Assembly: GCA_004352715.1 (NCBI GenBank)
Contig: SCFE01000023.1
Location: forward strand, 552,675-616,674
Reading direction: 5' to 3'
Source of the DNA: Hofstenia miamia
Lineage: Eukaryota > Xenacoelomorpha > Acoela
DNA length: 64,000 nucleotides
Position 1 is the first letter of the stretch. Every line of letters begins with the position of its first letter. Shown piece by piece: positions 48,509 to 62,030 of this stretch. The notes under the pieces were generated by a model. The model saw only the letters and a list, made by a program, of their open reading frames with translations. It was not told the origin of the DNA and searched no databases. The position numbers were made by a program, and so were the translations under genes.

Positions 48509-51331
48509 ATTTAGTTTCGGAAAGATCAATGAATCATGCACAATTCATAATCACTTTTTCTTAATATATTCAGAATATAACCTATTTTGGTTCACAAATT
48601 CGCTTATTTAGCAGATTTCGGGTGATAAACACCTGTGCAATTAGGATATTTACAAATCTGAATTAATTTAAAACCCACAGTTGACATCTTAAACAGATTC
48701 TTGCAAGCATTCTTAGAATCTTCTCAAACCCAGGTGAAGTCACGGAGTCCATCCCATGTGATTCGATTTATGCGATAAAACCTAGGCATTTTCACAAAGT
48801 TCACTCCATGAAAATTTTTATATCATACATTGATGAAAATTAATAGTTTCTAATAGTAAGATGCTGCTTATTTTAATTTCATCAAATGACTTTAAAGGGA
48901 CCCAGGGTGGCACAAATTGTGAGACAATTGAATGTTCCTGACTTTCACAAGTTATCGCATACTAGGACCTAAAAGTCTAAATAGTTCTATTGTTGTAAAT
49001 ACAATTAAGTTCAAATCATAAAATGATGGCATCTGCATATTCCAAATTATATTCGTTGCAACTGCAATTAGAATTTATTCTAAATGGTGATAACTCCCTA
49101 ATTATTCAATGGATTTTAAAGAACAAATAATTAAGAAAATGCTGAATAATGCTATTTTGACTTTGTTATTTTAAATACAACGTTTTTCATCTGCTGCCCT
49201 TTTGAATGCAAACAATAATTGGCTCAATTTCACAAGTTGTCGATCACTGCACTTGTGATCTGGTCTCATTTGCTGAGCTCCTGATTGGATGGCTGCCGTG
49301 AGTTGGTCTGTCTTTATTCGTTTTTGATAATAACATTTTCCCTTTACTTAACATTATTTATCATTCTGTATACTATTATTCTCATCAGTGCAATGAAGAG
49401 CAGTTTGCAAATTCTTGTTTTCATTCAAGAAGTCTGTGCATGCAAAAATGTTGTTTTTTAAAATTAATTAAGGCATAACTGGTGTCTTTCAAGATTTTTT
49501 TCAAGCCTTGTTCTTCAAAATCCATCAGATAATTAAGGATTTATGAAAAAATTTTTCAGATCGTACCATTTATAATCACCCTGTATGTCAGAAAGTGTAT
49601 TTGAACTTTTTTCATCAGTATTGGAATTGTTATGTCTAGGATAATTCAGAATTCTTACTTTAGACTAGTGATTAGATTCCGCTTAAATCAAAGAGCACTC
49701 AGATTTACAACAATTGCCAAAATCTATGAATTAATTCTACAGTATCTATAAACAACGCTATAAAATTTATTGTTAGTAGCAATAAAAGTTATTCTTTTCG
49801 TAGAAGTTGAAACTTAGAATTACAACAAACACAAATTTAATTTATAATTTAAATGTTCAGTATTATTTATTTAGTAGTTTTTGCATCATAATAGGAGAAT
49901 TTTTCTAATTACTTAGCATAAATTATATAAAGTTTTCATCTAAACTGATTGTGCAATAAGTCTCTGTGGTGTAGAGTCTTACTGGCCCCCAGTCTCATCT
50001 AGTCTCATTGGAGTGTAAACATGCCATAAGAGTATGAAGTTCTAATGCTGACAAATTTTTCTACTATGTAGTAAAGCCATTAAAAAACAAAATTAATATA
50101 GTTTTGTTAATGAGCATATGTATTAAATTCAGGGATAGATACTATTGTATGTTTCGTTTTGCTTGCAGCTAATTAGTTTAGTTTCTGCTAATGTGTTTAT
50201 CGTCAGAAGAGGACATTGTGAGAATAATGCATGTTATGTACTGTCTTGTTTATAAAATTATAATGTAATGATTTGCCTGTTTTCATGTAAAAAAATTCCC
50301 TGCCCATCATTAAACTTGAGCTACAATTTATTTCGAAAATGATTTAGGAGTACAGCCCTGGTTAGTACACTAACACTTAACCTTCAATATATTTCACAAA
50401 AATAATCAACCAAAGCCTTTATTTATTTTCAAATGAACTTGGGCTTACCTTTTTTGGAATCCATAAAATTAATCTGTCTAAGCTGATTGCGAAAGTAAGA
50501 TTTTGGTTGATCACATTTATAGAATCCACAAAAGTTCAGTTTGCAGTAAAGAAAATTAACTATTGGTTATTTTTGATAAATTCACAAAAGTTGAACTTAA
50601 GTTCACTGGTTGCATTTAACCGTTTTTTGGATTCAACAAAAAACACTGTGCTCTCAAAACTCATAATTAAATATATTGAAATCCAGAATTAATTTTTTGT
50701 GAATTTTACAAATATAATGGTCCAAACAAAATTTACTTTAAACTGAATTTGTCTTTAATTTTTTAGAGTCCACAAATATAATTTTGAGTTTATCACATCA
50801 GCAATTTGTGCTATAAAGATGGTAAATTTAACTTATTCCATTTTTTGTGATTCAATATTGCATTTAATCACACATTCTGGTTTTTTCAAACAAGTTCTTG
50901 AAAATTTGCAGCTATTCTTCATGGATTAGCCCCAGCATTTAATAGCGGCTGCTATGTTTGACCTCGGTCTTTGCTACGGCTTATTTTTTTGGTACTAAGA
51001 CTAAAGCTACAGGCAAATAAATGTCAAAGCTGGCAAATGGCAGCGTAATAATTTAACTGTATATCAGTAAAAAAGAAATCACAAAGATCGTCTAGAGCTT
51101 TATTTAAGTTAATAATAATACGTTGTGTTTTTAACTTAACCTTAACCAACATTCCGAGAGAGTCTCCTCACTCGGTCTACTAAGCTTTTTATTGTTGTTC
51201 AAAAATTTGTGGAGCTTCCTTAATATCTGCTCATTTTATGTATGCTATTGCTTTTCACTGAGGGCGTAGCCTTCCAATTTTTGCAAAGACATATTGTCAT
51301 TGTTAGTATGAAAACAAGTATGTAAAGCTAC
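48509..51331. other. AT-rich DNA; recurring aatccacaaaagtt-like word at 50450-50870
   Basis: No gene. Between 50450 and 50870 a loosely conserved word (aatccacaaaagtt, aattcacaaaagtt, agtccacaaatata) recurs about six times at irregular spacing of 49 to 90 bases. Confidence 0.4.
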
Positions 51332-51461
51332 GGTTAGACTAGGTGATTGGTTATGCGTTATCTGTCACATTTTGGGAAAATCGCACCTTCTAACCACCGA
51401 GATAATTAGTGATGTGACGGGATTTTAAAACGTTTCTTGCTACCAATCACGTAGTCTAACC
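51332..51461 (+). mobile_element. small palindromic MITE, copy 1 (130 bp)
   Basis: Inverted ends ggttagactaggtgattggt (51332-51351) and its complement (51442-51461) match at 19 of 20 positions. The interior includes tctaaccaccgagataatt and gtgacg. A second copy in reverse orientation is at 54801-54888. Confidence 0.85.
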
Positions 51462-54400
51462 TTAACCTAATATACAGAAGAAAATTATATTTATTAATTT
51501 AAAATTTTTAAAACCATGGTTTATTTTATTTCAAAAAATCTCAAATTTTGAGATTTGAGGACGTCATAAAAAATAATGACATCAAATTTCTGAGCATTGC
51601 AAGTTGATAGTGCTGACATGAAGAATCTCTATGCCAGTTTCGTTTTAACATCATAATCCAATCCAGAGTTAGATAGGAGAGAGGAGACCCTCCACTGTTG
51701 ACCTGAGGAGCCCAAAAGCCCAGGTCGAATAGGATTAAATAGATTAGAAATTAAAATTTAAGGACTAACAAAAATATCCCAAATTTGAGAACAGCTAGTT
51801 GTAGAGGAGAGACTCCTCTTTAATTTTCGTTCTTAAATTCTCCCTCTTCGCAGTTCGGAAAAGTTAGAAGTCGCGGCGCCTGAATGGATTTTGAGAGGTG
51901 TATCTAAACATATAGAAATAGTTTAATTAGTTGTTAATCCCATGGGCTTTAAGACTTATAATTACCGGAACATTACTTATGTACATTATTTAAAACCACT
52001 TCAAAATTAAATAAAAACTTGTTCATCAATAAATGTGCCCAAGGTTCACGATTTCCAAATTTCCTTATTGGCCTGGAGTAATTTTTTGAAAATGTAAGAA
52101 AACATTTGCGCATTTAAAAGAACACCAGGCTGTTTAATGTGAATGACTTTGAATGATTTGATGAGTTTAATAGTCTGCCAATTTTATTTTCTTAATACTG
52201 GAATGAATTGATTAATATAGCATTTCGTTTAATTTATTAAAAATAAAAAAATTTCATAGTTGCTATTCCTCGACGGTATACTGATACCACGCTATTTAAC
52301 AATTCCAAAAAATACTGATACCGCTGTATCTTGCCTAAAAATTGATCGGTATTTTTTTAAGAGTATTTGTGTTGTATGCAATGTTTGCAGTATGAAAATT
52401 TTGCATATTTCTGTACGAGATCTTACATATGGTACTTTAGAAGTCTTAAGAGATTCTTATTAAGAAAGGTCTATTAATAATGCAGTTACAATTATATGGC
52501 TGATTAGCGCACAAATGTTGTCATAAATACCTTTCCAAAAAACAGAGTTATTAAAGAATATTTTCTTAAGAAATAGGATTTAAAAATGTGGCCACTCGGG
52601 TTAAGGTCAGTGATGGAAGCGGTACCCTCAATTCGGCGACCATGACTTTGAGTCTTAAATTTAAGCTTAATTAATAAGCAAAGCTTAATGCCCGTGGTGA
52701 TCCGGAAATCAAAATAATCTCTTCAAGGGAAAAATTCCGCCACCGGTCGTTAATTAAACATGACTTTACTTTGAAAATATGACCAGAGACACATCTCAAA
52801 GTGACCAGTTTTTACTAATGAAGTGAAATTAAGGGTGGCCAGATCCGGTCCAACCTTCCCATACCCAATTTTGCATTCTCACTCTGGAAACAAACTTCTT
52901 TTTATGATATTGTCAGTAACTGTATAAAGGCCTATGTAAAATCTTAATTCAGCCCACTCCAACCATAAAACACCCAAGATGGGTAAAAATACATTTATAT
53001 ATCTGTATAATTTCAGTTGATGAACGTAGCTATTTCAGTTAGGGATTTATAGCTTCTTACATTGAAAAAATAATAAAACACCCGGCTGCGTTATTACACA
53101 TTTGAATGTTTTCTATTTGAATAACTTAGAATAATTAGGTGTAATTTTGTTAAAATAATGAAACGCTTGGTTGAATACAGTTCGTTAATTGCCAAGCGCT
53201 ACGGCTCGTCTTACTGTGTTAGCATTATCACAACTATTACGCAGGATAATTGTTTCTCAAAGGTCTTTGTGTTTAAGCAATTATGAATTGATGACGTGAC
53301 AGTAGCAATTACCATGGTAGAAAATTCGCATTGATGCCATAAAGCTTGATGATGTTATGTGGCCGACTCATTGATTTCATTTCATTATTGTATTGCATTT
53401 GTACAAATTACTAAGGGGCTTGATTTTTGTGAAACCTCTGTGCTGTAAGCCAACCAGCTCATTTGGAAACTAGCATTGGTCAAATTATGTTACAAAGTAA
53501 TTATGAACCAAACGATTAGCATTTTATGATGTACCGGTATAGATAGATTCATCTATATGTTTATAATCTTGTAAGAATCACAACAATGAAATATTTTTCC
53601 ACAGTGAAATGGAAAGCAATTATTAAATTACTTTATTTTTGAGAAACTACAAAGTAACTTTATGTAAAATAAACAGGACCATATCCAATCAAACGTTTTC
53701 GTTATGTATTAGGGCTCAGTGGTTATTAAAAATTACACTCGGTTCGGTTAAGATTTTAATAGAAAGATTCATACCCCATTCTTTCATGACATAGACACAA
53801 TTCATTTGCATTTTGAAAAAACCTCAACATCACTACAAATTATAATTCTTATTCAGTTGTAAAATTCCCTGACATAAATACTTCCTAAACGAGCTCATTG
53901 CTTTGTTAAAACGTTTCCTATTAATGAGCTCAACATTTCAGAAGTATCTGACGACTGTATTCATTGAAATTTTCTATAATAAAAAATATTTTTACGCATA
54001 TTTGTGAATTGAAAGTATTGGTTGATATTGACTTGGGCTGATTCGATTCGTGAGTGATTAGTAATTTCTGAAACCGAATCCGGTTACAACTCGGTTATCA
54101 CAACCAACCGTGGTTTCGGTTTCTGATTCAATTAGCCACCGGGCACTGATGTATGTTCTGCGTGTTTAGCTTCTTGGCTAATTTCTATTTGTAGCCTTGT
54201 TTGGCCGAGGCCGTTAAGCTAAAAGTAGCAAATATTGAAACCGTTTAAGCTATATAATTTTTATTGTATATAACATAGTCACCATATTTCTCATAATTTG
54301 TCTAGACTTACACTCACCTTAAATAAAACCAATTATTCATTGTAGCTTAATTCACTTTGTAATATCTTACTTTTGTGTTCTTCTATTTTGTTGTAGGGTA

Positions 54401-54800
54401 GTGTCTCACTTAAACATTAACAGGCCGCGATTTTTACTTGCAATTGAATATTCTCATATCCGACACTGGTCAGCTCGCTCATGACCCACCTCTTAAGCCA
54501 GTAATCTTAGTAAAAAAATATTTACCATTACCAAATAATTTAAAGATGTCTGCACTGATTTGATTGGCCGACTAACAACATGTGTATATATTTTGAAAGA
54601 GAGCAGTCCATTTAAATGGAATTAATTGAAAGATCTGTATTTAGCTAATTTTAAACACTAGATGGCGACTAGTAATAAAGTTTTGTGATTATCATTAGTT
54701 ACTAATTCAAGATTATCTGAAAAAAATTTTGAAAATTTACCCACAAAATGCATCCCATCAACATAGATAGGAAATCGAACATGCACAATTTCTTCGTGAT
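51462..54800. other. AT-rich DNA, no gene seen
   Basis: Nothing supported. A short inverted gaaaccgaa...ttcggtttc lies at about 54070-54120. Confidence 0.45.
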
Positions 54801-54888
54801 CGTCACATTGCTTATTATCTCGGGTGGTTAGACGTGCGAATCAATCAAAATGTGATAGATCACTTTTGAACCAATCACTAGTCTAACC
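54801..54888 (-). mobile_element. small palindromic MITE, copy 2 (partial, inverted)
   Basis: On the minus strand it reads ggttagactagtgattggtt, then atcacattttg, then tctaaccacccgagataata and caatgtgacg, matching copy 1 block by block. The terminal repeat on its other side is not recognisable, so this copy is truncated or diverged. Confidence 0.8.
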
Positions 54889-57180
54889 ATTGTCTAGCCT
54901 ACACATAGTTATCTATGTCAAAAGGTAGCAATACGTGTTTTGAATATAAACAAAGCAAGCTTAATCCTAAGGTAAAAATCCCTTGTCATAGCCATAGTCT
55001 TAAGAAGAATAGAGCTTGTCTCTTATCTAATGTGAAGGCGCAAGAATCAGCCATTTCTCCTTCTCACATTCTTGGATGAATTAAGCATGCTTTACACAAA
55101 TAACATAACTTAGTAAAAGTCCAGTAATAAAGTAGTGTATATTAGAAGTTTGTTATTCGCACAAAATTCTCTATTATAAAATATTATAGTGATATGAAAA
55201 TTACTAAAAAAATTTATTGTTAAAAATGTATGATAAAGTTCAACAAGAGTTTATAAATCAAGCTTAACAGTGAAACTCATACCAAAAGATATTTAAAGAG
55301 ATCAAAAGTAAAATTCTTATTAGAATGGCTAAGATTAGTGTAATAAGGAATTTATGTAACATAGATATAAAAACTAAGATAGTTTTTAGTAACTTGCTGA
55401 AAACCTACAAGTTACAAAAGAATGTTTTTTCAAGTTAACTAGCGTTTTTTACATGACGTTTTTGCTTTGTTTGCAGAGCTTCATGTTTATTTCATAATAG
55501 ATTTGCTACATGATATATCAAACCTGGATTTTAATTTTTCTTGTTTGAAAATGTCTGCATACATCAGACTTTAAATTTGACATTAATAAATAAATGTTAA
55601 GTAAACAATCATATACAAAGATCTGTATAAAGAATACAATTATCTATTTCAGAGGCAATAATGTCTCAGTAGAACAGACTAATTCTATTGGTACATAATC
55701 TGTTCTGTACTATCTAGAATTGGAATACTTCATTTTGTTCACTAATTAACTTTGCAATACTTCTGATGCCTGTAAATAAATTTCTGATAAATCAAAAATA
55801 TGTTTTATTAAATGAAATCCATGCTATTTGCAAAAAGCAGGAGGATAATATTGTAGCATCAACTGGTTCAGAAATGACCCCCAACTACACTATTTCAATG
55901 CTATTTGTATTATTATTTTGTATGTCTTCTTACCCTTGAACATGAGCTATGGAACAACATTATTATTGGAGAGGTTGAACTGAAGTCCTTCCACTACAAA
56001 GCTCAAATTTCATAAATTGAAAAGGATTTGATGCAAAAATATGTGCCACCTGCAACAATTATTGGAGCTCCAGCCCTCCCAGCAACCCAATTGAATTTTG
56101 AATTTTCCAATTTAAACTTAAATCTAGATTCAAATAGATCAATATCATTAGATAAACATTCAACAATATTTTTCAACAGTTAGGCCACCAAATTGGCGGA
56201 ATGCACAGGCAAGGACATAATTGCCTTTGGTGAGAAGTCATGGCCCACTAGATAGATGTATAAGGTGTTGTTCTGGGGCTTGGTTTAGTTTTCTTAATGT
56301 TAAATCCTTTACTCTCAATGATAGACATTGTTACTACCACTATAATCTAGTATCATTGATAGTAACTGTTTCATCACTCCATTTGTCAGTATTGTTAGCT
56401 CCTAAACAATTAGTCCCTACATGTAATACTGAATATATCTGTAATGTATCCATATGTATTAATAGTGATTAACAATCATGTGTTTAGGTTCTACACACAT
56501 TGCTAATTTAACAGCTTACACTGACCCAAAGTCTTATTAGCAGATGAATCACTCTCATGCAACTCTCAGTGTAATCTGTGGTTAACTTGGGTAATTAGTC
56601 ATAAAGAATTCACTATCATTGTAAATTGAACTAATATATTTGCAATAGCAATTCCAGTGCACCTGAATAGAGAATGATCTAGCCATTAGCTTTAGTTTAC
56701 CAATTACCCAGTTATTAATAATTCAATATTTAATTAACATATAACTGCAGTTCTCTTCTTCAATCATCAGCAATGATAAGTTCCTTCTTCAAACAGATTG
56801 GGCATCAGAGATATAATCAATTGAGTTATTAAACATTTAGTAATTAACTGTTAATTCCAATTTTAGGCAAGGCTTAGATAATCAAACATCTCTCTCAAGA
56901 TAAAATGTCCCTTCACAGCTTCAATTAAATAGGCAGTAATGTATTAACATTTGATTAGTTGCATTATGTGCAAATCCAATTAATTAGATAAAGTTAAAGA
57001 ACAACTGAGCTTTAGTAAACATTTATTGATAATAACCTTTGTTACAATTTAGTAATTCAGTATAACATTAGCTGGTACACCATACAAAACTAAAATCACT
57101 TACAGGTCTTTAAATAAAATATTCTCTAATCTGATGATCAATATAAATTAAATTTTTTGTTTAGGCTCATTTTGGTCAAA
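54889..57180. other. no gene seen; CpG loss begins at about 55460
   Basis: CG dinucleotides are ordinary up to 55455 and then nearly vanish (one, at 56196, before 57716). If the Ty3 element to the right has a 3' long terminal repeat, it should be hereabouts, but I could not identify one. Confidence 0.5.
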
Positions 57181-58404
57181 AGCCAAGTGAATGACTTTTA
57201 GCCAAATTTATTTTTTGCCATACATTTTTTTGACATCTATTTATAAAACTTGATTAATAATAAATGTTTTACAAATAAAATCACTAAATAAAATTTCTAA
57301 TATCTAAATTGACACTGCTATTTTTTATTGTCAGAAAAAGTGCCTTTACATTTGCACTCTTCTATCTAAATGAGGCTAATAAGAATGTATTCTGTTACAA
57401 AATTTGCATTCTGTTACATGCCCCTCTAGCATGTCTTTTATTTGATCAGTTACACTCTCTCACCATGGACAAGTGTGTGTGCTTCTTTCACCAACTCTTT
57501 TGCTTGTTCATCTCTCCATTGTAACAACCAATATTGCTGCTTTTTGGTGAGTTTTAGGATGATTTCCATTTCAGTTGACTCTGTTTTTTTGCATCTTAGA
57601 AACCTCATTTCTTGCATTGCTGTATTTGCCATTATTGGTAACCCCTTTCATGAATATATCAAAGAACTTTTTGTATAACCAGATTACTTTAAGCACTACC
57701 ATCATTGGCATATGGGCGTCAATTGTTGCCAAGTGAGCCAGGGACGTGTTGAGTTCACTATCAGGGCAGAAGAACTTGAATACTTTTGCCAATTTCATTG
57801 GATTCACCACTTCTTTGAAGGAGAAGCTCATGTTTTCTCTTATGTCTTTTTTCCATCATCCTTACAGGGTTGTTAATGCTCACCCATATCATTGTGATAA
57901 TTGTGTTTCAATATGTTGTAATATTTGTATTTTTTCTCCCAGAGATCCAGCCATAAAATGTCATTCATCCCAGCATGCAGTAAGAGTGTTTGTGTCATCA
58001 TCTCATCCTAGGCCTGTTTGGTTATATCTATTTGCTTGTTGATAGGCTTGCCATCTTGAATAGGTGATATGGTGTTATTTGACCTTCTATTTAGATCCTT
58101 TTAGAGTTGTTGCCTTCCATTGCTAGTTTCCTTAATTCTATGTACTGTTTGTCTTGTACCACCTGTGCTGTGTGCTTCAGGTCTTCTGCATAGGAACTCT
58201 CTTTGTGCATTGGAAGTTTTACAAGCTGCTTGTCTCAGACCTTCATTTAAGCATGGTCATTGGTATTTTAGTTGGTGGCAGGGGTTTACATATCAGTAGT
58301 TTTGATTTTATTGATTATTCTCTTACTCTATCTATCCTGTGTTGCACCAGCTCTAAGTGTTCAAATTGTCACCAGGTAGTTACACTTTTTGATCCTGCTC
58401 CATC
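57181..58404 (-). pseudogene. degenerate coding-like sequence, unidentified (element 3' part)
   Basis: On the minus strand, fragments with protein-like composition occur in changing frames: FCPDSELNTSLAHLATIDAH (57831 downward), MQEMRFLRCKKTESTEME and WLLQWRDEQAKELVKEAHTL (57632-57450), and a CKFC pair further on. I recognise none of them. They lie downstream, in the sense direction, of the pol gene described below and share its CpG depletion, so I treat them as part of the same element or of a host-derived passenger. Confidence 0.4.
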
Positions 58405-60239
58405 CTAGAATTTTGCAGTCAATCCAGACTTACTTAGCTGTTTTACATCCTCTGCTTTTATTGAAAGTTTTGTGGTAATAAATTCAATGTCTATTGCAAT
58501 TTGGTTTTCTGGCTTTATTAATTTGTCACACTCTTTTTCTGTAAAAGTTTGGTGTAAATGTATTTCATTACAGATTTGAAAATTATTTGTTAAGAAGTTC
58601 ATTATATTGTTTGGCAATGTTTCCTTTTCCTCTCATTCAATTGTTGTCTGTATGAAGTATTGATCATTACATGTCTCTATCCACTGTAATGCTTGTGTGT
58701 GTATTTGCACATTCCACTTCTCTATATTGGCATTGTTGATAGCTTTCTGTGTTTTTGGTGAGATTTTGATCACAGATGAACTGAGTAGAAATTCCTCATT
58801 GTTGATATCTTTTAGGGTTTTCAGTACTATCTCAATAATGTTCACAATATCATCTTCTTCTCTCCTGTTTAAAGTTTTTGATAAATGAACAGTGTGGGTA
58901 ATCATTTTCTATAGTTGTTTGGGATTTCCTATTTATGTTTGTTTCAGCTATTCTTAGCACCAAATCTCTTGTATTTGCTCACTTTCTTCTAATTATCATG
59001 TCTATTGTCAACCATGGTTGCTTTTGAAATTGTTGCAGATGTTCATCAGCTGTGGCACCCCCACATATACTTCTTAGTCTTCTCTGAGAATATGTACATT
59101 TCCATGGGGCAAATGCTTTGTTTGTTTGCAATCTTGATTAGGGAAGGCTTTCCTATGGGTATTTTGAGATGTTTCTTGATTGTTATCTTGAGCCTCATGT
59201 ATCTATCAATTGGAGCACTTATGTTTTTTATTGTATGTTAGGAAAATTGTCATAATCCATGCAGTACATCAATACTTGATGAGTGAGCAGTTGGGCTCTT
59301 TGAATATGCTCTGGAAACTAACTTGTGTTTGTAACTTGCAGCTTCTTTTGATTTCATCTAATACTTTCACTATTGAACTGTGATATCTTGATTTTGGCAT
59401 TGTGATCTAAATAGTTGGCCATGTTTTGTTTGTTGTCTGCTCTGCTTTTGTTTCTATCCAAACTTCTTGTAATTCCTGGAGGAATTCCTTTCTCTCATTT
59501 AGGCTGCATGTTACATTGACGTCCATATTCATTCCAAATGTTCTGTGAATTCCATAGTCTCCACAGTTTGTGTTTGTAGAAACATTTCCCCTGCCATATT
59601 TGATCTCAATTAATTGTGATATCAATTGTTGGGTGTTTGTGTTAACAATAGTAAATATGTTTTGTGTTCTTTCTACCAATAATTGTATATTATTTGGTAG
59701 CATTCTGTTCTCTCTGCTGCTTATTATCATGAGCTGGACTTTTTCTATGTTGGACATCATCATGTCTTTGTTGATCTTAATTTTGATAAGTTTTTTTATA
59801 TATTCTGCATCTTTTAATATGTTAATGATTAATAGATTTTCTGTCTCTAAATTAACTTGCTCTGATTCACCAGTGTTCCTCTTTTGATCATAAATTTTAA
59901 TGTTTCATCTAATGTAAATCTATCATCAAAGGCTATGTGTACTGTGCTTCTGAAATATGTTCATGTTCAGGATAGCTAATGATCATGTTGATTTTTATTC
60001 TCCTCTATACATCAATTATCAAAGGTATGTTTACTATCTTCATTTTTGTCTTCATATACTGCTCCACTATGTCATCACACATTCTTGCCAATAGCTTCTC
60101 TTGTGCATTTTTAGTGATTCACTGTTTGCTAGAAAGTATGGGTGTAGTATGTTGGCTCCTATTCTTGTCATTTTATCTGATCACTCTTTTGATCTTGTTG
60201 ATGATAGTGACTGGCTATTGCTAATCATTGCATGCCCCT
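58405..60239 (-). pseudogene. degenerate long reading frame(s) downstream of integrase, unidentified
   Basis: From about 60100 down to 58405 the minus strand gives a nearly continuous protein-like reading with roughly one stop per 20-80 codons and a few frameshifts. Fragments at 59763-59407, 58905-58633 and 58617-58405 share one frame. Blocks include CDDIVEQYMKTKMKI, FDDRFTLDETLKFMIKRG, GMNMDVNVTCSLNE and WIETCNDQYFIQ. Cysteines and Asn-X-Ser/Thr sites are present, but I see no clear signal peptide or membrane anchor. By position it could be an env-like gene, but I cannot support that from residues. Several stops are TGA, which a lost CpG in CGA would give. Confidence 0.45.
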
Positions 60240-60960
60240 CTATGTGGCTTTTCTTTTGAGTTTGAATTTCATAGAATGCTCTTGTAGGCAAATTTGTCTC
60301 AGTAAATCCTCTATGTCTGATGCACTGCTCACATCCAACAAACTGCCATCTTTACATTTACAACTGAGTGCATTTGTGAGTCCACTTGTACTCCCAGCTT
60401 TAAGCTCCTGGGGTACATTTTCATCTATGGGTAACATGTCAGAGCCTTTACACTTGCTCTGGATGCTACTCTGTGATTCTTCCACCAGTTTCAGAGACTT
60501 TGCATTTGCTCTGCACTAATGGCTGTGGTTCTGCCCAACATGGTCTCTCTGGATTCTCATCCTCTGGCTTGGTATTTGTGTTTGTTCTTCCTTTTGAGGT
60601 TTCAGAATTCACATTTGATGAATTCTCTTATATTGCCCCTCTTAAAAACAATCTCTTGTCCTTTTCTTCATTTTCTGACCTAAACTGAGTTATAGCATTT
60701 AAATCCCATACATCAGGGTCATTTATATTTTTGGCCTCTCTGATGCATTACACAAGGTAAAATTTCAAATTCATTTATTTTATAATATACTTGATCATTG
60801 AAATCTTCTTTGTCTACACTGTTGATGTCAATCATTATGTAATAATTTTGGTTTTTGTTGTTTGTAATCTCAAATTGTGCTTTGTAGTTTAGATGTGTGT
60901 GTGTTGGATATCTCCTATTGCACACTTTTGGAAGTGTAATGTGCATCTGTTGTTCAATTT
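60240..60960 (-). pseudogene. pol C-terminal tail and hydrophilic, cysteine-containing segment
   Basis: Minus-strand reading after the integrase: TLPKVCNRRYPTHTHLNYKA and IMIDINSVDKEDFNDQVYYK, then an acidic, Ser/Thr-rich part with repeated QSKCK words and KCKDGSLLDVSSASDIEDLL. It is unlike a folded enzyme and could be a linker or the start of the next gene. One frameshift and two stops are seen. Confidence 0.5.
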
Positions 60961-62030
60961 GTAGTGGTTGCTAAGGAAAACAATCTCAGCTTCTTGACCT
61001 GGTTTACATCTTTTGCCTTCTTAGCTGTATATACATAGACTAAATCTTCTACTTTGTGAGGTTTGCCATATACATTTTTGTTGAAATTTCTTTCCTGCTG
61101 ATCTTTTCATATTTCTGCACATCTTCTCATATACCTCCATTGTCTGATTTTTGTGTATCTTGATGTATTTAGTATTAATTTCTTTATAGTAATTCATGTA
61201 TTGCATTGATATGAGTTGATGCCTCTCTTTTGAACATTACCTTGAAGGGTGTGATTCCTGTTTTTGAGTGCACTGTGATTTTGTAAAAATATTATATCAT
61301 CTTCATCACTTGTTGTGCTGTCTACTGCCACTCAAGATGTGATCTCTCTTATTAGTTTAATTAGTGTTTGATTTAGTCTTTTGGTGGCTCTGTTAGTTTG
61401 CAGGTGATATGCCATAGTGTTTCCATGTTTTAATTCCATCAGCTTGGTTAGTTCTTTGAATAACTTACTTTCAAACTGTACTCACCTATCAGGGTCCAAA
61501 CTTCAGAATCCATTCTTTCACTATCTTCTCCCCTACCACTTTTGCTGTTGTTGAGGCTAGTGGGATTATCCTGCAATACCTTGTAAAATTATCAATCATA
61601 ACTAGAATGTGTTGATGGAATTCATCATCTCTTAACAGCATTTCCACATCCATATGTATAATTTTGTCTGTGGATGTTGTTATTATTTTTTCCAATGGTG
61701 CATTNNNNNNNNNNNNNNNNNNNGAATGTGTTGATGGAATTCATCATCTCTTAACAGCATTTCCACATCCATATGTACAATTTTGTCTGTGGATGTTGTT
61801 ATTATTTTTTCCAATGGTGCATTTTGCTTCAGAAAATGTATTTTGTTGTAGAGAAGGCAGGTTGTACATTTATTTATGACATTTTTGATTACCTTTCAAA
61901 TTGTTGTTGTTTTGTATTTCAAATTAAATTTCATCTCCATCTGGGTTTTTCCCATGTTTCCCTTCTCATGTATCCTTCCTACAAGATCCCTCTTGAAATA
62001 TTCTGGTATCATGATTCTTCTGCTCTGTCA
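60961..62030 (-). pseudogene. Ty3/gypsy integrase, inactivated
   Basis: The integrase would insert the cDNA copy into the host genome. Minus-strand order: zinc-binding module (RIHEKGNMGKTQME ... INKCTTC, about 62000-61850), catalytic core with the first Asp (HMDVEMLL) and IDNFTRYCRIIPL (61770-61540), the second Asp next to a stop (about 61485), FESKLFKEL and AYHLQTN, and a basic C-terminal part (PHKVEDLVYVYTAKKAKD, about 61060-61000). At the place of the third catalytic acid a Lys is read. Several stops and frameshifts. The 61605-61823 part is artificially doubled around a short gap, which puts the core in two pieces. Confidence 0.85.
61605..61823. repeat. 100-bp duplication flanking a 19-N gap (assembly artefact)
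   Basis: 61605-61704 and 61724-61823 are the same 100 bases with one difference (tata/taca), separated by 19 N at 61705-61723. This is what unmerged overlapping contig ends, or two haplotypes, look like. The integrase reading continues correctly if one copy is ignored. Confidence 0.93.

Noticed and set aside
59040-59220. A stretch reading KIPIGKPSLIKIANKQSICP then MEMYIF, with a weak resemblance to the end of an Argonaute PAZ domain
   Set aside because: The resemblance is a few residues in an AT-rich, frame-broken sequence. Flanking N-terminal, MID and PIWI motifs were looked for and not found, so I do not call an Argonaute-like gene.
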